Program-made: the position numbers and the translations under genes
From: Mycobacterium kiyosense
GTDB lineage: Bacteria; Actinomycetota; Actinomycetes; Mycobacteriales; Mycobacteriaceae
Direction of reading: 5' to 3'
Assembly (NCBI GenBank): GCA_021654635.1
Contig: AP025179.1
Coordinates: 3,968,001 to 4,032,000 of the forward strand
DNA: 64,000 nt
Notes under the pieces: model-generated
Databases searched by the model: none
Told to the model about the DNA's origin: nothing
What the model saw: only the letters and a program-made list of their open reading frames with translations
Shown: positions 1 to 10,776 of the stretch, piece after piece
Layout: each line of letters starts with the position of its first letter
Numbering within the stretch: the first letter of the stretch is position 1

Positions 1-164
1 GCCCTGAAAGTCCCTGCGAGGCAGACGACTTCGTGCACGTCCTGCTCGGGGTGGCGAGTATCGGTGCGGGGATCGAGCAGCTCGCCAATCCAGTTGCCGC
101 ACAGCAGGACATGACAGCCGATGCAACGCTTCCCGTCGCACCGAGCACGCGGTGGCTGCGATGA
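1..164 (+). CDS. C-terminal end of an unidentified protein (cut by window edge)
   Basis: An open frame enters from the left edge and ends at a TGA that overlaps the ATG of the next gene (ATGA). About 53 residues are visible, ending in Arg-Trp-Leu-Arg. I do not recognise the family. The 4-base overlap suggests that it belongs to the same operon as the CrtC-like, SCP2-like and FAD oxidoreductase genes that follow. Confidence 0.5.
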   Translation, partial: PESPCEADDFVHVLLGVASIGAGIEQLANPVAAQQDMTADATLPVAPSTRWLR

Positions 165-1185
165 GTGCCCTGCTCGCGCGCAGCGACTTCCTCCGCGCCC
201 CGGTGCTGGCCACCGCCCGGCCGGCGGGTTTCAAAGGAGTGGCACCACTTCGTGGTCCACGGTCGGGGGTTGCGGCTGTTGATCAACTTCAGCCTCACCA
301 ATGAAGCGTTCGGGACAGATGAAGTCCGCCTTACGCCACGCGTCATCGTGATCGCGCGCGACGAGAATTTGGACGGGGGCCATCGAGCGGTTCGACGAGC
401 GCGCGCTGAACGTCTCGGCCGATCTGGGTGAACTCACCATCGGCGACAGCCGGGTCTCCGTGCTACCCGACGGCTACCGCGTGTCAATCGACCTGCCCGA
501 CAAGGGGATTCGCGGCGAACTGCACTTCACCTCCGGGTGCAGGCCAGTCGTGGTTCGTAACGAACCGGTGGGAGACGGCCGAATCAGCTGGCTCTTCGTA
601 CCTCGGCTGCGCGCCGACGGATGGCTACGTATCGCCGGCCGGGAGTACCGGATGGAAAACGACCTTGCCTATCACGACCACAACTGGGGCCGCTTCTGGT
701 GGGGCGACGACTTCGGCTGGACGTGGGGCACCGTTTTGCCGACCGAACCCGGCAACCCGTGGTCGATGGTAGTAGTGCAGATGACCGACCGCAGTCGGCT
801 GCGCTGCCTGTCGCGTGCGCTCTACGTGTGGCATCACGACGAGCCTGCGGCGACGTTTCGGCACGCGGCGGTGCAGACGCGCTCGGACGGTCTGCTCAGC
901 CGCGCGGCCGACTGCACCTTGCCGCCCCAAATGCGGTTGCTGCTCGACGGCGAGGTGCCAAGCGTCCCGGAGCGCCTCGACGTCACCGCAACCCGGGGCG
1001 CCGATACGGTGCACATCGAGTTCCGTTCGCGCTGTTATGCCCGCCTGGCGCAGCCGAGCGAAGTATGTCTCGATCGATCGACCGTGCTCTGCGAAACAGA
1101 CGGTAGCGCCCGAGCCACCGGAACGATCAACGGCGAAAACATCGACTTCGCCGGTACCGGTGTATTCGAGTTCCTACATGGCTGA
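161..1185 (+). pseudogene. Frameshifted carotenoid 1,2-hydratase (CrtC)-like protein
   Basis: Three reading frames join into one protein. The first runs from the ATG at 161 to a Gly-Phe-Lys near 235. The second continues with EWHHFVVHGRG to about 375. The third runs to the stop at 1185 and holds the YHDHNWGRFWWGDDFGW motif region typical of the CrtC/AttH lipocalin-like superfamily. Each junction is explained by one extra base, near AAAGG (about 232-236) and in the G run at 375-379. CrtC proteins hydrate a terminal isoprenoid double bond; the substrate here is unknown. It could be a real pseudogene or two sequencing errors. Confidence 0.65.
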
Positions 1186-1582
1186 ACGGGTTTCGTCGCT
1201 ATTGCGGCGTTCGGTCGAGCACCTGGAGAACGAGGTGCCCGACAGCTACCGCTTGCTGGTCAGCGAGCTCGGCCCGCTGGTGGTACAAATCGACGTCGAC
1301 GGTGAGGTGTTCACACTGCGCGGCGGTGATCGGCTTCGAGTGTCCGAAGGTGCGGCGCAGCCGGGCGATGCCCGGATCGCCACCTCGCGAGTCGCGATCC
1401 TCGATCTGCTCGATGCGCGGGTCGGGCTGGGTGAGGCCGTGGAAGCGGGGGCGGTGTGCGTTCACGGTTCCCTCGATGACGTCCAGCGTGCTCACGACTC
1501 GCTGCGGGCATACGTCCATGCCGCGATCCGGGCGCCCTCGCTGCCCGTACTGCTGACCGAGCTTCGCGCGGGGGCGCCATGA
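1178..1582 (+). CDS. SCP2-like sterol/lipid-binding protein
   Basis: A protein of 134 residues starting at an ATG that overlaps the end of the preceding gene by 8 bases. It ends in an ATGA overlap with the next gene, so it sits within an operon. The layout (a hydrophobic strand region around LVVQIDVDGEVFTLRGG, then an alanine/valine-rich second half with VCVHGSLDDVQRA) fits a small SCP2 sterol-transfer domain, which would hold a lipid substrate for the neighbouring oxidoreductase. The family assignment rests on pattern only, without a profile search. Confidence 0.5.
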   Translation: MAERVSSLLRRSVEHLENEVPDSYRLLVSELGPLVVQIDVDGEVFTLRGGDRLRVSEGAAQPGDARIATSRVAILDLLDARVGLGEAVEAGAVCVHGSLDDVQRAHDSLRAYVHAAIRAPSLPVLLTELRAGAP

Positions 1583-4500
1583 GCGAGTGCATAACGACAC
1601 CGGCGTCACGCAAACCACGTCCCACGGTGGCGGTGCTGGGGGCGGGCATCGCCGGACTCACCGCGGCGCATGAGCTCGCCGAGCGCGGCTTCGTCGTCAC
1701 GGTGTACGAGGCACGGCGCGATGAACGCAACGGGTTGGGGACCGAGCCGCCCGGAACTTACCCTCCGGTCAAGCTCGGCGGGCTGGCCGCCTCGCAGTAT
1801 TCGACGGTGGGCACGCACAACGGAAGCCAAGCTGAGCTGCGCCCCTTCCCGGGCCGTCGGGGTCAGCCCCGTGATCCGGGGCGAGCGGCTGCCGGTGAAC
1901 ATGGCTTCCGCTTCTTCCCGGCTTACTACCTGCACATCTGGGACCTGTTCCAACGCACTCCGGTCTATCAGCTCACCCAGACGGCCGACGGGACGGCCCG
2001 CTGGACGGCAACTTCACGCACTGTCTACGACAACGTCCGGCGGGTGGTCACCAAGGGCACGACGGTGCAGGGCCAGCCGTCGCTCGTCTTTCCCAGCGAA
2101 CTACCACGCAGCTTCGCCGAATTTCTCGGAATCCTCAGCCAGTTCGCGACATTGAGCTTCACACCCGGCGATATCACCACCTTTCGGCTGAGGATGCTGC
2201 GCTACCTCGCCACCAGTCCGTTGCGTCGCGCCCGGGAACTGCAGAACATGTCGGCCTACGACTTCTTGGTCGGGCACGACCGGACGACGGGGATCAACCA
2301 GTTCTTTTACACGCCCCCTTGCGATGCGCTGTTGCGCCACATGCCAAGGATCCTGGTCGCCCTCGACTCGCAGTGGGGCGACGCGCGCACCAACCTCAGC
2401 ACGTATCTGCAGCTGTATCTGAGCATGGACCGCCGCGACAACAAGGCCGACGGCGTGCTCAACGGTCCCACCACCGAATCGTGGTTGGACCACTGGTACC
2501 GCCACCTGGTCTCGCTCGGCGTCGGCTTCGTCCACAACAAGGTGACCCGCCTCGACCCGCCGGCCTTTCATTCGAGTCAGCCACCCCATCTGCGGCCCCG
2601 TGCCGGGGTCACTTTCGCCGACGGTACGCAGGTGACTCCGGACTACATCGTCGTCGCCGTCGACGCCCCGGCAGCCGAATATGTCACCACCGCGCTGCGC
2701 GCAGCGGGCACCGGCGGCACCGTGGCGAGGCTGGACGGTTACGCCACCATCCCTCCCCCACCTGAGGGTCCCCTGCAGCCTGAGACAACCCGGCCGCGCC
2801 AGCGACGGGATCCCTACTCGATGGATCAAATGGGGCGGGTGCCGTGGGATCGGTTCCAAACGCTGTGCGGCATCCAGTACTACTTCGACACGGAATTTCA
2901 GTTACTCCGCGGACACATGCTGTTCAGCGGCACAGAGTGGGCGCTGTCGTCGATCAACCAGACCGGATTCTGGGAGAAGCGGCCAAGTCTGGACCGCGAC
3001 GGACACGTCTCCGTGCTGTCGGTCGACATCGCAGATTTCAACACTCCCTCCAGTCATCTCGTCGACGAGTTCGGCCGGGGCAAGGCGGCTCGCGACTGCA
3101 CGGCCGACGAAATCGCCGCGGAGGTATGGCGACAGATCGTTTGCGCACTCACCAGTTGCGCCGGATCCGTCGGGGAAGAGGCGATGCCGTGGCCCGTGTG
3201 GTACGCGCTCGATCGAAGTCTGATCATGGCTGACGGGCCCGGACAGGGCCGGGGCCGCGTGGTCCGCAACGAGTCACCGTACCTGGTTCCCATCGTCGGC
3301 GACTGGAACAATCGCCCCGGCAGCGACCCGTGGAACCCGCACGGATCGTCTTGGAGCAGCGCACCGTCCGAGGACTGGTGGCTCGAAGATCTTCAGCAAC
3401 GCAACGTCTGGCAGGCCCGCCACGGCGGCTATCAAGTGCACAACAATTCGGTGGTCTTCGCGGGCACCTGGAACAAGACGTTCACCCGGGTCACCTCGAT
3501 GGAGGCCGCGTGCGAGTCGGGACGCCACGCCGTGAATGCCATTCTCGACCATTACATCTGGGTCGAGTCAGGCGGTGTCGATCGCCGAGACAAGACCACT
3601 CTGGACTGGAAGTTTCCGTTCGGCTTCCTCGATCAAGGCCTGTCGAGTCCGATTCGGCTGCCGACCTCGGCCGGCGACTACTGCTACGTGTTCGACATCG
3701 AAAACCGCGAGCCCGCCGAAACCCGTGCGCTACGCACGCTCGACTCGAAACTCTGCCAGCAGTCACTGCCGCATCCGCTGGACTCGCCAGTCCCGTTTCC
3801 CCTGTCCCCTACCTTCGCGGGAGGTCCACCAATGTCCATGCCTTTCAACGACTTCAACCAGCAGTTGCTCAACTATCTGCAGACCGGGCGACAGCTTCTG
3901 GAGCAGTGGACGGCGATGACGGCCGGGTCGGGGTTCCCGGTCGCCCCGCCCATGCCGGCGGCTGCGCCGTTCGTGCCTTACGGGCCGCCCATGCCTTCTA
4001 TGCCGTCCAGCGCTGCGGTGCCACCAGCGCCGGCTGACTACAGCCAGCAACTGTTCGGCTACCTGCAGGCCTGGCGGCAGTTCCTGGAGTCGGCGACCGG
4101 CGCAGCGCCGGCGCCGACATCGGTTGCTTGGCAGCCGAATGCGGCTCCGCCGACCGGGGCGCCCGCCAACGGGCCTTCGCCGACCGGGGCGCCCGCCAAC
4201 GGGCCCGGGGTGCCCGGGGCGCCCGGTCACTACCGTCCGCCTGATGTGCCGATCCCGCCCGCCGACGACAACGCCAGCAAGGGCGCCCCGCCGGACGACA
4301 CCGCCAAGGGATCGGGCCCGACGTGGCCGCCGCCGGTGGATCTGCCGCCCAGCAGCTATTCCCTGAGCCAGATCAGCAGCACCGGCTCCGACCTGGCGGC
4401 AATGCGCGCCGCGCTCGGGGACCCGTCGGCACCGATTGCGCCCGGCAACGACTTCGGGTATCAGATTGACCGGATTCACGGACCCCACGAGCAATCCCAC

Positions 4501-4680
4501 CCGGCCTCACTCCACCCAACGGAGGCAGCCGCGCGCGCTGAGGTGGGATCGCCTTTTCGCAGCGCGATGAATCGCGTCCAGCCCACTGCGTCGCCGCAGC
4601 CAGCGCCGCGATCGCTGTTCACCCGTCCGGGTGCGCAGCGAGTGCGGCCACGGGAAGCCGGCGAAACACCTTCGCCCTGA
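1579..4680 (+). CDS. Large FAD-dependent oxidoreductase (desaturase/dehydroxylase-like) with proline-rich tail
   Basis: A 1033-residue protein. Residues about 12-42 form an FAD-binding Rossmann motif (VLGAGIAGLTAAHEL). A GEHGFRFFPAYYLHIWD segment near residue 110 is characteristic of hydroxysqualene dehydroxylase/phytoene-desaturase-like flavoproteins. The enzyme domain runs to roughly residue 700. From about residue 752 the protein becomes Pro/Ala/Gly-rich and carries two related helical segments (NQQLLNYLQTGRQLLEQW and SQQLFGYLQAWRQFLES). Such enzymes normally have about 400-650 residues, so the tail is unusual. The operon with CrtC-like and SCP2-like genes suggests an isoprenoid or sterol-like substrate, which is inference. 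Confidence 0.7.
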   Translation: MSECITTPASRKPRPTVAVLGAGIAGLTAAHELAERGFVVTVYEARRDERNGLGTEPPGTYPPVKLGGLAASQYSTVGTHNGSQAELRPFPGRRGQPRDPGRAAAGEHGFRFFPAYYLHIWDLFQRTPVYQLTQTADGTARWTATSRTVYDNVRRVVTKGTTVQGQPSLVFPSELPRSFAEFLGILSQFATLSFTPGDITTFRLRMLRYLATSPLRRARELQNMSAYDFLVGHDRTTGINQFFYTPPCDALLRHMPRILVALDSQWGDARTNLSTYLQLYLSMDRRDNKADGVLNGPTTESWLDHWYRHLVSLGVGFVHNKVTRLDPPAFHSSQPPHLRPRAGVTFADGTQVTPDYIVVAVDAPAAEYVTTALRAAGTGGTVARLDGYATIPPPPEGPLQPETTRPRQRRDPYSMDQMGRVPWDRFQTLCGIQYYFDTEFQLLRGHMLFSGTEWALSSINQTGFWEKRPSLDRDGHVSVLSVDIADFNTPSSHLVDEFGRGKAARDCTADEIAAEVWRQIVCALTSCAGSVGEEAMPWPVWYALDRSLIMADGPGQGRGRVVRNESPYLVPIVGDWNNRPGSDPWNPHGSSWSSAPSEDWWLEDLQQRNVWQARHGGYQVHNNSVVFAGTWNKTFTRVTSMEAACESGRHAVNAILDHYIWVESGGVDRRDKTTLDWKFPFGFLDQGLSSPIRLPTSAGDYCYVFDIENREPAETRALRTLDSKLCQQSLPHPLDSPVPFPLSPTFAGGPPMSMPFNDFNQQLLNYLQTGRQLLEQWTAMTAGSGFPVAPPMPAAAPFVPYGPPMPSMPSSAAVPPAPADYSQQLFGYLQAWRQFLESATGAAPAPTSVAWQPNAAPPTGAPANGPSPTGAPANGPGVPGAPGHYRPPDVPIPPADDNASKGAPPDDTAKGSGPTWPPPVDLPPSSYSLSQISSTGSDLAAMRAALGDPSAPIAPGNDFGYQIDRIHGPHEQSHPASLHPTEAAARAEVGSPFRSAMNRVQPTASPQPAPRSLFTRPGAQRVRPREAGETPSP
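4148..4205 (+). repeat. Two 28-base direct repeats inside the FAD oxidoreductase tail
   Basis: Identical 28-base copies occupy 4148-4175 and 4178-4205, a 30-base period. They encode two copies of an Ala-Pro-Thr-Gly-Ala-Pro-Ala-Asn-Gly-Pro-like unit. In-frame slippage here would change tail length without breaking the gene. Confidence 0.85.
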
Positions 4681-4727
4681 GCGGCTTTGGCGCCATATCA
4701 ACGCCTCAAGCTGCTGTGGCCGCGGAG

Positions 4728-5179
4728 TCAATCCATCAGCGTCGCTGCGACCGTGGCTCCGAGGTTCCAGCACGCTTCGATGTCGGCCCTGGTCGGCTTT
4801 CCCGAGACGACGACGTGATCGGTCGCCTTGACCCAACCGAGCCCGGCGGTGATCCCGTCCACGGCACGCACGGCTCCCTCGGTGCCCTCATTCCCGTGCA
4901 GCCACAACCCGAAGGGCCGCCCACGCGTCGAATCCATTATCTGGTAATAGCTTTGGTCGAAGGCATGCTTGAGAGCGCCCGATACGTAACCCAGGTTGGC
5001 CGGGGTACCCAGCACATACCCGTCGGCTTCCAGCATCTCGACCGGCGTGACGGTGAGGGCGGGCCGTCGGCAGACTTCCACACCCTCGATGTCGGGGTCG
5101 GTGGCCCCGGCGATGACCGCTTCGAACATCTCCTGGCAGTGCGGCGACGGCGTGTGATGAATCACCAAGAGTGTCTTCG

Positions 5180-5183
<4 letters not shown>
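4728..5183 (-). CDS. Flavodoxin-like NAD(P)H-dependent reductase (Rv2771c-like)
   Basis: A 151-residue protein beginning TKTLLVIHHTPSPH, a flavodoxin-fold first strand and phosphate-binding loop. It continues with GYVLGTPANLGYVSGALK and RPFGLWLHGNEGT, as in FMN-binding flavodoxin/NADPH-reductase proteins. The start ATG overlaps the stop of the upstream membrane-protein gene (ATGA), so it is the third gene of the dapB operon. The order dapB, membrane protein, flavodoxin-like matches Mtb Rv2773c-Rv2771c. Redox partner unknown. Confidence 0.8.
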
Positions 5184-6488
<1,305 letters not shown>

Positions 6489-6540
6489 GTGTCGGCTCGC
6501 TCCCGACCGCCGCTTACCGATTTCGCGATAGAATTCGAAC

Positions 6541-7911
6541 ATGTGTGCGATCGCTGCTCCGGCCGACGTCGCGGCCCGCTTGGAGGCCCTCGACGCCGCC
6601 GTCGCCGCCCTGCGCGAGCTCGACTTCGCCGCGTTGGACCCGGTGCTCCGGCTGCGCGCTTTGGACCAGTTGGAAACCTCGCGCCGGCGTCAGGCGGTGA
6701 TCAGCCACGACATCATCCACACCCTGGCCCAGGAGGAAATCTCCAAGCTGGGCGGCGCGCCCCACCAGGTCATCGCCGACTGGTGTCGCCTCAGTTACGC
6801 CGAAGCCCGCCGCCGCATCCGCGACGCCGCGCAACTGGCCCCTCGGGTCACGATGACCGGCGAGCAGTTGCCGCCCGTACTTCCCGCCACCGCCCAGCAG
6901 TGGCGCGACGGCATGCTCGATGCTGAACACTTGAAGGTGATTCAGAAGTTCGTCGATGAGCTGCCTCAAGATCTCCCCGGCGACGTCGTCGAAGAAGCCG
7001 AGGAAACCTTGGCGTCCCAGGCCAGGCAGCTGCGTCCCGACCAACTCGACAAGCTGGCCAAGCGGATGGCCTGCCACCTCAATCCCGACGGCGAGTTCTC
7101 CGAGCACGATCGTGCCCGCAAGCGCGGCTTCACCTGGAAACCGCAAGGCGCCGACGGGATGAGCGAAGGCACCCTGATCGCCACCCCGGAGCTACGGGCC
7201 AACTTCGATGCGTGGCTGGCCAAATTCGCCGCACCCGGGATGGCCAATCCCGCCGATACAAACCCGTGTGTCGAGGCCGAGCCCAGCGAGCAGGCCGCCG
7301 CCGACACCCGCACCCCCCGCCAACGCCAGCACGACGCCCTGAATTACCTGGTGGCACGCCAGCTGGGCGATCCCGCCCTGGGCCAGCACCACGGACTGCC
7401 CGTGACCGTCGTTGTCTCCACCACGCTGCGCGAACTCACCGACGCAGCCGGGTACGGTGTCACCGCCTCCGGGGTCCAACTGCCCATGCGCGATCTCATC
7501 CGGATGGGCCGCAAAGCGTTCCACTACCTCGCCGTTTTCGACGACCACTCCAACCGGCCGCTGTACCTCGGCCGCAGCCGCCGCATCGCCACCGCCGACC
7601 AACGGCTGACCCTGTTCGCGGCCGAGCGCGGATGCACGTTCCCCGGCTGCGACGTCAGCGCCGACAAATGCGAGGTCCACCACATCGACGAATGGGCCGC
7701 GGGTGGCCGCACCGACGTCGACAGGATGACCCTCGTCTGCGGACCCAACCACAAATTGCTCAACCGCGGCTGGACAACCAGCAAACGGCGCGATAATCGC
7801 ACCGCCTGGACACCGCCCTCCCACCTCGACCGCAACCAGCCTCGCACCAACTCCTATCACCATCCGGAACGGATGCTGCGCGACAACGACGACGAACGCG
7901 CCGGACCGTGA
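6541..7911 (+). CDS. 13E12 repeat family (DUF222) HNH endonuclease-like protein
   Basis: A 456-residue protein with an N-terminal helical DUF222 region (about residues 1-250) and a C-terminal HNH domain. The HNH motif covers GCTFPGCDVSADKCEVHHID, followed by HKLLNRGW, with both zinc-type Cys and the catalytic His pair intact. Mycobacterial genomes carry many copies of this family, often near mobile DNA. It lies between dapB and the acetyltransferase, a position not occupied by it in Mtb as far as I recall. A decayed second copy lies at 58692. Role unproven. Confidence 0.85.
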   Translation: MCAIAAPADVAARLEALDAAVAALRELDFAALDPVLRLRALDQLETSRRRQAVISHDIIHTLAQEEISKLGGAPHQVIADWCRLSYAEARRRIRDAAQLAPRVTMTGEQLPPVLPATAQQWRDGMLDAEHLKVIQKFVDELPQDLPGDVVEEAEETLASQARQLRPDQLDKLAKRMACHLNPDGEFSEHDRARKRGFTWKPQGADGMSEGTLIATPELRANFDAWLAKFAAPGMANPADTNPCVEAEPSEQAAADTRTPRQRQHDALNYLVARQLGDPALGQHHGLPVTVVVSTTLRELTDAAGYGVTASGVQLPMRDLIRMGRKAFHYLAVFDDHSNRPLYLGRSRRIATADQRLTLFAAERGCTFPGCDVSADKCEVHHIDEWAAGGRTDVDRMTLVCGPNHKLLNRGWTTSKRRDNRTAWTPPSHLDRNQPRTNSYHHPERMLRDNDDERAGP

Positions 7912-7996
7912 GCACCCCACAGCAATTCCCGGCCCTGGAGCAGAGCTCTAGGCTGGGTGATCGAACATGCCAGCTGCAGCCAACGGAGGTGCTCAC

Positions 7997-8518
7997 GTGA
8001 GATCCAGCGAGATCCGGATCCGCGAAGCCAAGCCGAAGGACTACGCGCGGGTAGCGGCGATGCACTACCCGGTGTGGCGGCAGTCGTGGGACGGCATCGT
8101 CGCCCCGCACGTGCTGGACATGATCGTCACCCCCAAGATCTGGGTCGAGACCTCCTATCCGACGACCCTGAAGCGTGGTGGTTGGGGCATGTGGATGGCC
8201 GAGTCCAGGGGCCAACTGCTCGGGATGATGCTCCTCGGCCCAGACCTGTCCAATCCCAACCTCATTCAGATCGACGCGCTCTATGTGGTGGAGAAAAGTC
8301 AACGCGCCGGTGTCGGGAGCGAACTGCTGGGCAAGGCGCTCGAGCAGTATCCGGACAACGACATGATCCTGTGGTGCGCCGAGAAGAACCGCAAGGCACG
8401 AGATTTCTACGAAAAGAAGGGGTTCGATGTGGACGACCGCACGTTCAGCTGGAAACCACTGCCCGGCGTGAGCGTGCCGCATGTGGGTTACCGGCTGTAT
8501 CGATCGGCGCGGACATGA
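7997..8518 (+). CDS. GNAT-family N-acetyltransferase (Rv2775-like)
   Basis: A 173-residue acetyltransferase. The GTG at 7997 is chosen because GGAGGT (7985-7990) sits 6 bases before it; an in-frame ATG exists at 7967 but lacks such a site. The core GNAT acetyl-CoA loop is around VEKSQRAGVGSELLGKAL, followed by NRKARDFYEKKGFDVDD, the usual motif A and B pattern. The stop overlaps the start of the epoxide hydrolase gene (ATGA). Acceptor substrate unknown. Confidence 0.85.
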   Translation: MRSSEIRIREAKPKDYARVAAMHYPVWRQSWDGIVAPHVLDMIVTPKIWVETSYPTTLKRGGWGMWMAESRGQLLGMMLLGPDLSNPNLIQIDALYVVEKSQRAGVGSELLGKALEQYPDNDMILWCAEKNRKARDFYEKKGFDVDDRTFSWKPLPGVSVPHVGYRLYRSART

Positions 8519-9666
8519 CCGCGGACCACATTCGCGTGCAACCCTACGTTCTCGACGTCCCGGAAGCAGACCTCGACGACCTGCGTCGGCGCCTCAGCGC
8601 GGCGCGCTGGCCGGCCGAAATCGACGGGGCCGGCTGGGATTACGGCACCGAGCAGACGTTCCTGAGAAAAGTGGTCGAGCATTGGCTGCACCGCTACGAC
8701 TGGCGGGCCACCGAGGCCGAGGTCAATGCCGCCGGCTCCTTCCGCACCGAAGCGGCAGGTCAACACGTGCATTTTCTGCATGCGAAATCGGATCATCCGC
8801 AAGCCGTTCCGCTGGCGATCACGCACGGCTGGCCGGGCTCGGTCGTCGAGTTCCTCGACGTGCTTCCGTTGCTGCGGAAGCGCTTTCATGTGGTGGCCGT
8901 ATCGATGCCCGGCTACGGGTTCTCCGGGCCCACCCGCGAACGGGGAGTCGACGTAGCCCGCATCGCCGCGGCGGTCGACGACGTGATGGGCCAGCTGGGC
9001 TACCAACGTTACGTGGCCCAGGGCGGCGACTGGGGCGCGCTGGTGACCCGCTATCTCGGTGAGCACTACGCGCACCGCGTGGCCGCGATTCACACCAACA
9101 TGCTGTTCGCGCCGCCGGACCAGAGCGATCAGGAACTGTTGTCGCGCATCACCGAATCCGAACTCGCCGCACTCGTGGCCAGTAGCGAACGAACCAAGGA
9201 CGGCACCGCCTACCTGCAATTGCAGTCGACGCGCCCGCATTCGCTGGGTTTCGGGCTCGACGACTCACCGCTGGGCTTGGCGGGTTGGATTCTCGAGAAG
9301 TTTCACGCCTGGTGTGACACCCGGGAGGGCATGCCGATCAGCATGGATCGGCTGATCGACAACCTGATGTTCTACTGGCTCACGAACACCGCGACCTCGG
9401 CCGCGCGACTCTACTGCGAAGCGGCGCGCGCCGGCACCAGCGCGCTGGACGACTGGACCGGTCGCGTCGACGTGCCCACCGGATACGCCGTGTACCCCTT
9501 CGAGCTGATGCAGACGCCACGGGCCTGGGCCGAGGCGCGCTACAACCTCGTTCACTACTCGGTGCAGGACCGCGGCGGCCACTTCGCCGCCTTCGAACAG
9601 CCCGCGCTGTTCGCCGCTGACCTTGCGACGTACGCCGATGTCCTGACCGACGCGGGGGTGTTCTAG
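8515..9666 (+). CDS. Epoxide hydrolase-family alpha/beta hydrolase
   Basis: A 383-residue protein with an N-terminal EHN-type extension (RVQPYVLDVPEADLDDLRRRL) followed by an alpha/beta-hydrolase fold. The oxyanion motif HGWPG is at residues 104-108, the nucleophile Asp172 lies in GGDWG, and the likely catalytic His356 lies in RGGHFAAFEQP. This fits microsomal-type epoxide hydrolases that open epoxides to diols. It is coupled to the GNAT gene by an ATGA overlap. Physiological epoxide unknown. Confidence 0.85.
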   Translation: MTADHIRVQPYVLDVPEADLDDLRRRLSAARWPAEIDGAGWDYGTEQTFLRKVVEHWLHRYDWRATEAEVNAAGSFRTEAAGQHVHFLHAKSDHPQAVPLAITHGWPGSVVEFLDVLPLLRKRFHVVAVSMPGYGFSGPTRERGVDVARIAAAVDDVMGQLGYQRYVAQGGDWGALVTRYLGEHYAHRVAAIHTNMLFAPPDQSDQELLSRITESELAALVASSERTKDGTAYLQLQSTRPHSLGFGLDDSPLGLAGWILEKFHAWCDTREGMPISMDRLIDNLMFYWLTNTATSAARLYCEAARAGTSALDDWTGRVDVPTGYAVYPFELMQTPRAWAEARYNLVHYSVQDRGGHFAAFEQPALFAADLATYADVLTDAGVF

Positions 9667-9693
9667 GCGCGGGTCTGCTACGCGCGGGGTCTG

Positions 9694-10776
9694 TTAGGCG
9701 TCTATGACGATCCGGCCGCCGGCGGACCGCGACACGCACACCAGCATTTCGCCGTCGGCCTCGGCGGCGCGGCCGCGGTGATCGACTTGTCCGGCAAGCA
9801 CTTTGACCCTGCAGGTGCCGCAGAAGCCCTGCCGGCAGGAGTAGGGGGTGGTGGGGTCGCGGTCCAGCATCACCTGCAGCGCAGAGCGATTCGCCGGAAC
9901 GGACACCACTTCGCGGGATCGCGCGAGTTCCAGTTCGAAGGGTGTCCCGTCCACCACCGGCGGCGGACTGAACCGCTCGTAGTGCAGCGGCGCGTCGGCG
10001 TACCCGTCGCGGGCCACCCGCACCGCTTCGAGCATGGCGGCGGGCCCGCAGACGTACACCGCCGTCGCCGGACCGGCCCCGGCCAACAGCTCCTCGACAG
10101 ATGCGGTGCCGCCGCGCTCGTCGTCGGCCCACACCGTCACCCGCTCCGGCGCAACGGCCAGCACCTCGTCGAGAAAGGGCATGTACTCCCGGCTGCGCCC
10201 GGCATAGATTGCGCGCCAATCGGTTCCGCGCTGCGCGGCCACCCGCAGCATCGGCAGGATCGGCGTGACACCGATGCCGCCGATCACGAACTGCACCTCA
10301 CCCTCGGCCGAGCCCAGATAGAACGCGTTGCGCGGGCCTTCGAACACCAAGGTGTCACCGACGTCGTAGGCCTCGTGCATTTCGATGGAACCGCCGCCGC
10401 CGTCGGCGATGCGCCGCACCGCGATGCGGTACTCGGTGCGCCGGCCCGGCGGTCCGCACAGCGAATACTGCCGGCGCCGACCGGACGGCAGCTGCACGTC
10501 GATATGCCCGCCTGGCGTCCACGACGGCAGCAACCCGCCATGCGGATCGGCGAGGGTGAGGGCCACCACGTCGGGCGCGACGAGTTCACGTCCCACGACA
10601 GTCGCGTGGTGGGTACGCCGCACCGGCCGCACCCGCGACGGGGTCCACCGCGACGCCGCCGACAACCCGCCGATCATCGAACGCAGACCGCACAGCGCCG
10701 TCAGGAACCGGTCCCGATCCCGCCGGCCGTACAGGTCGGGCGGCCTGCTGGCCCAAATGCTCTGCGGCTCGGTCAT
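9694..10776 (-). CDS. Flavin/2Fe-2S oxidoreductase (phthalate dioxygenase reductase type, Rv2776c-like)
   Basis: A 360-residue electron-transfer reductase. A ferredoxin-reductase-like flavin domain (RRQYSLCGPP) comes first, then an NAD-binding domain (VIGGIGVTPILPMLRVAA). A C-terminal plant-type ferredoxin domain carries the cluster ligands Cys314, Cys319, Cys322 (SCRQGFCGTCRV) and Cys347. It would pass electrons from NAD(P)H to an oxygenase or similar partner. The gene overlaps the upstream hydrolase by 4 bases and continues the cluster with the PF10118-like protein. Cognate oxygenase not visible. Confidence 0.88.
   Translation of the reverse strand: MTEPQSIWASRPPDLYGRRDRDRFLTALCGLRSMIGGLSAASRWTPSRVRPVRRTHHATVVGRELVAPDVVALTLADPHGGLLPSWTPGGHIDVQLPSGRRRQYSLCGPPGRRTEYRIAVRRIADGGGGSIEMHEAYDVGDTLVFEGPRNAFYLGSAEGEVQFVIGGIGVTPILPMLRVAAQRGTDWRAIYAGRSREYMPFLDEVLAVAPERVTVWADDERGGTASVEELLAGAGPATAVYVCGPAAMLEAVRVARDGYADAPLHYERFSPPPVVDGTPFELELARSREVVSVPANRSALQVMLDRDPTTPYSCRQGFCGTCRVKVLAGQVDHRGRAAEADGEMLVCVSRSAGGRIVIDA

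Noticed and set aside
1199..1618. Long minus-strand frames opposite the SCP2-like and FAD oxidoreductase genes
   Set aside because: They are antisense to well-supported genes with overlaps typical of an operon and contain no family motifs; high GC produces many such frames.
7967..7996. Upstream ATG start for the GNAT gene
   Set aside because: The GTG at 7997 has an ideal GGAGGT 6 bases upstream, whereas the ATG has none.
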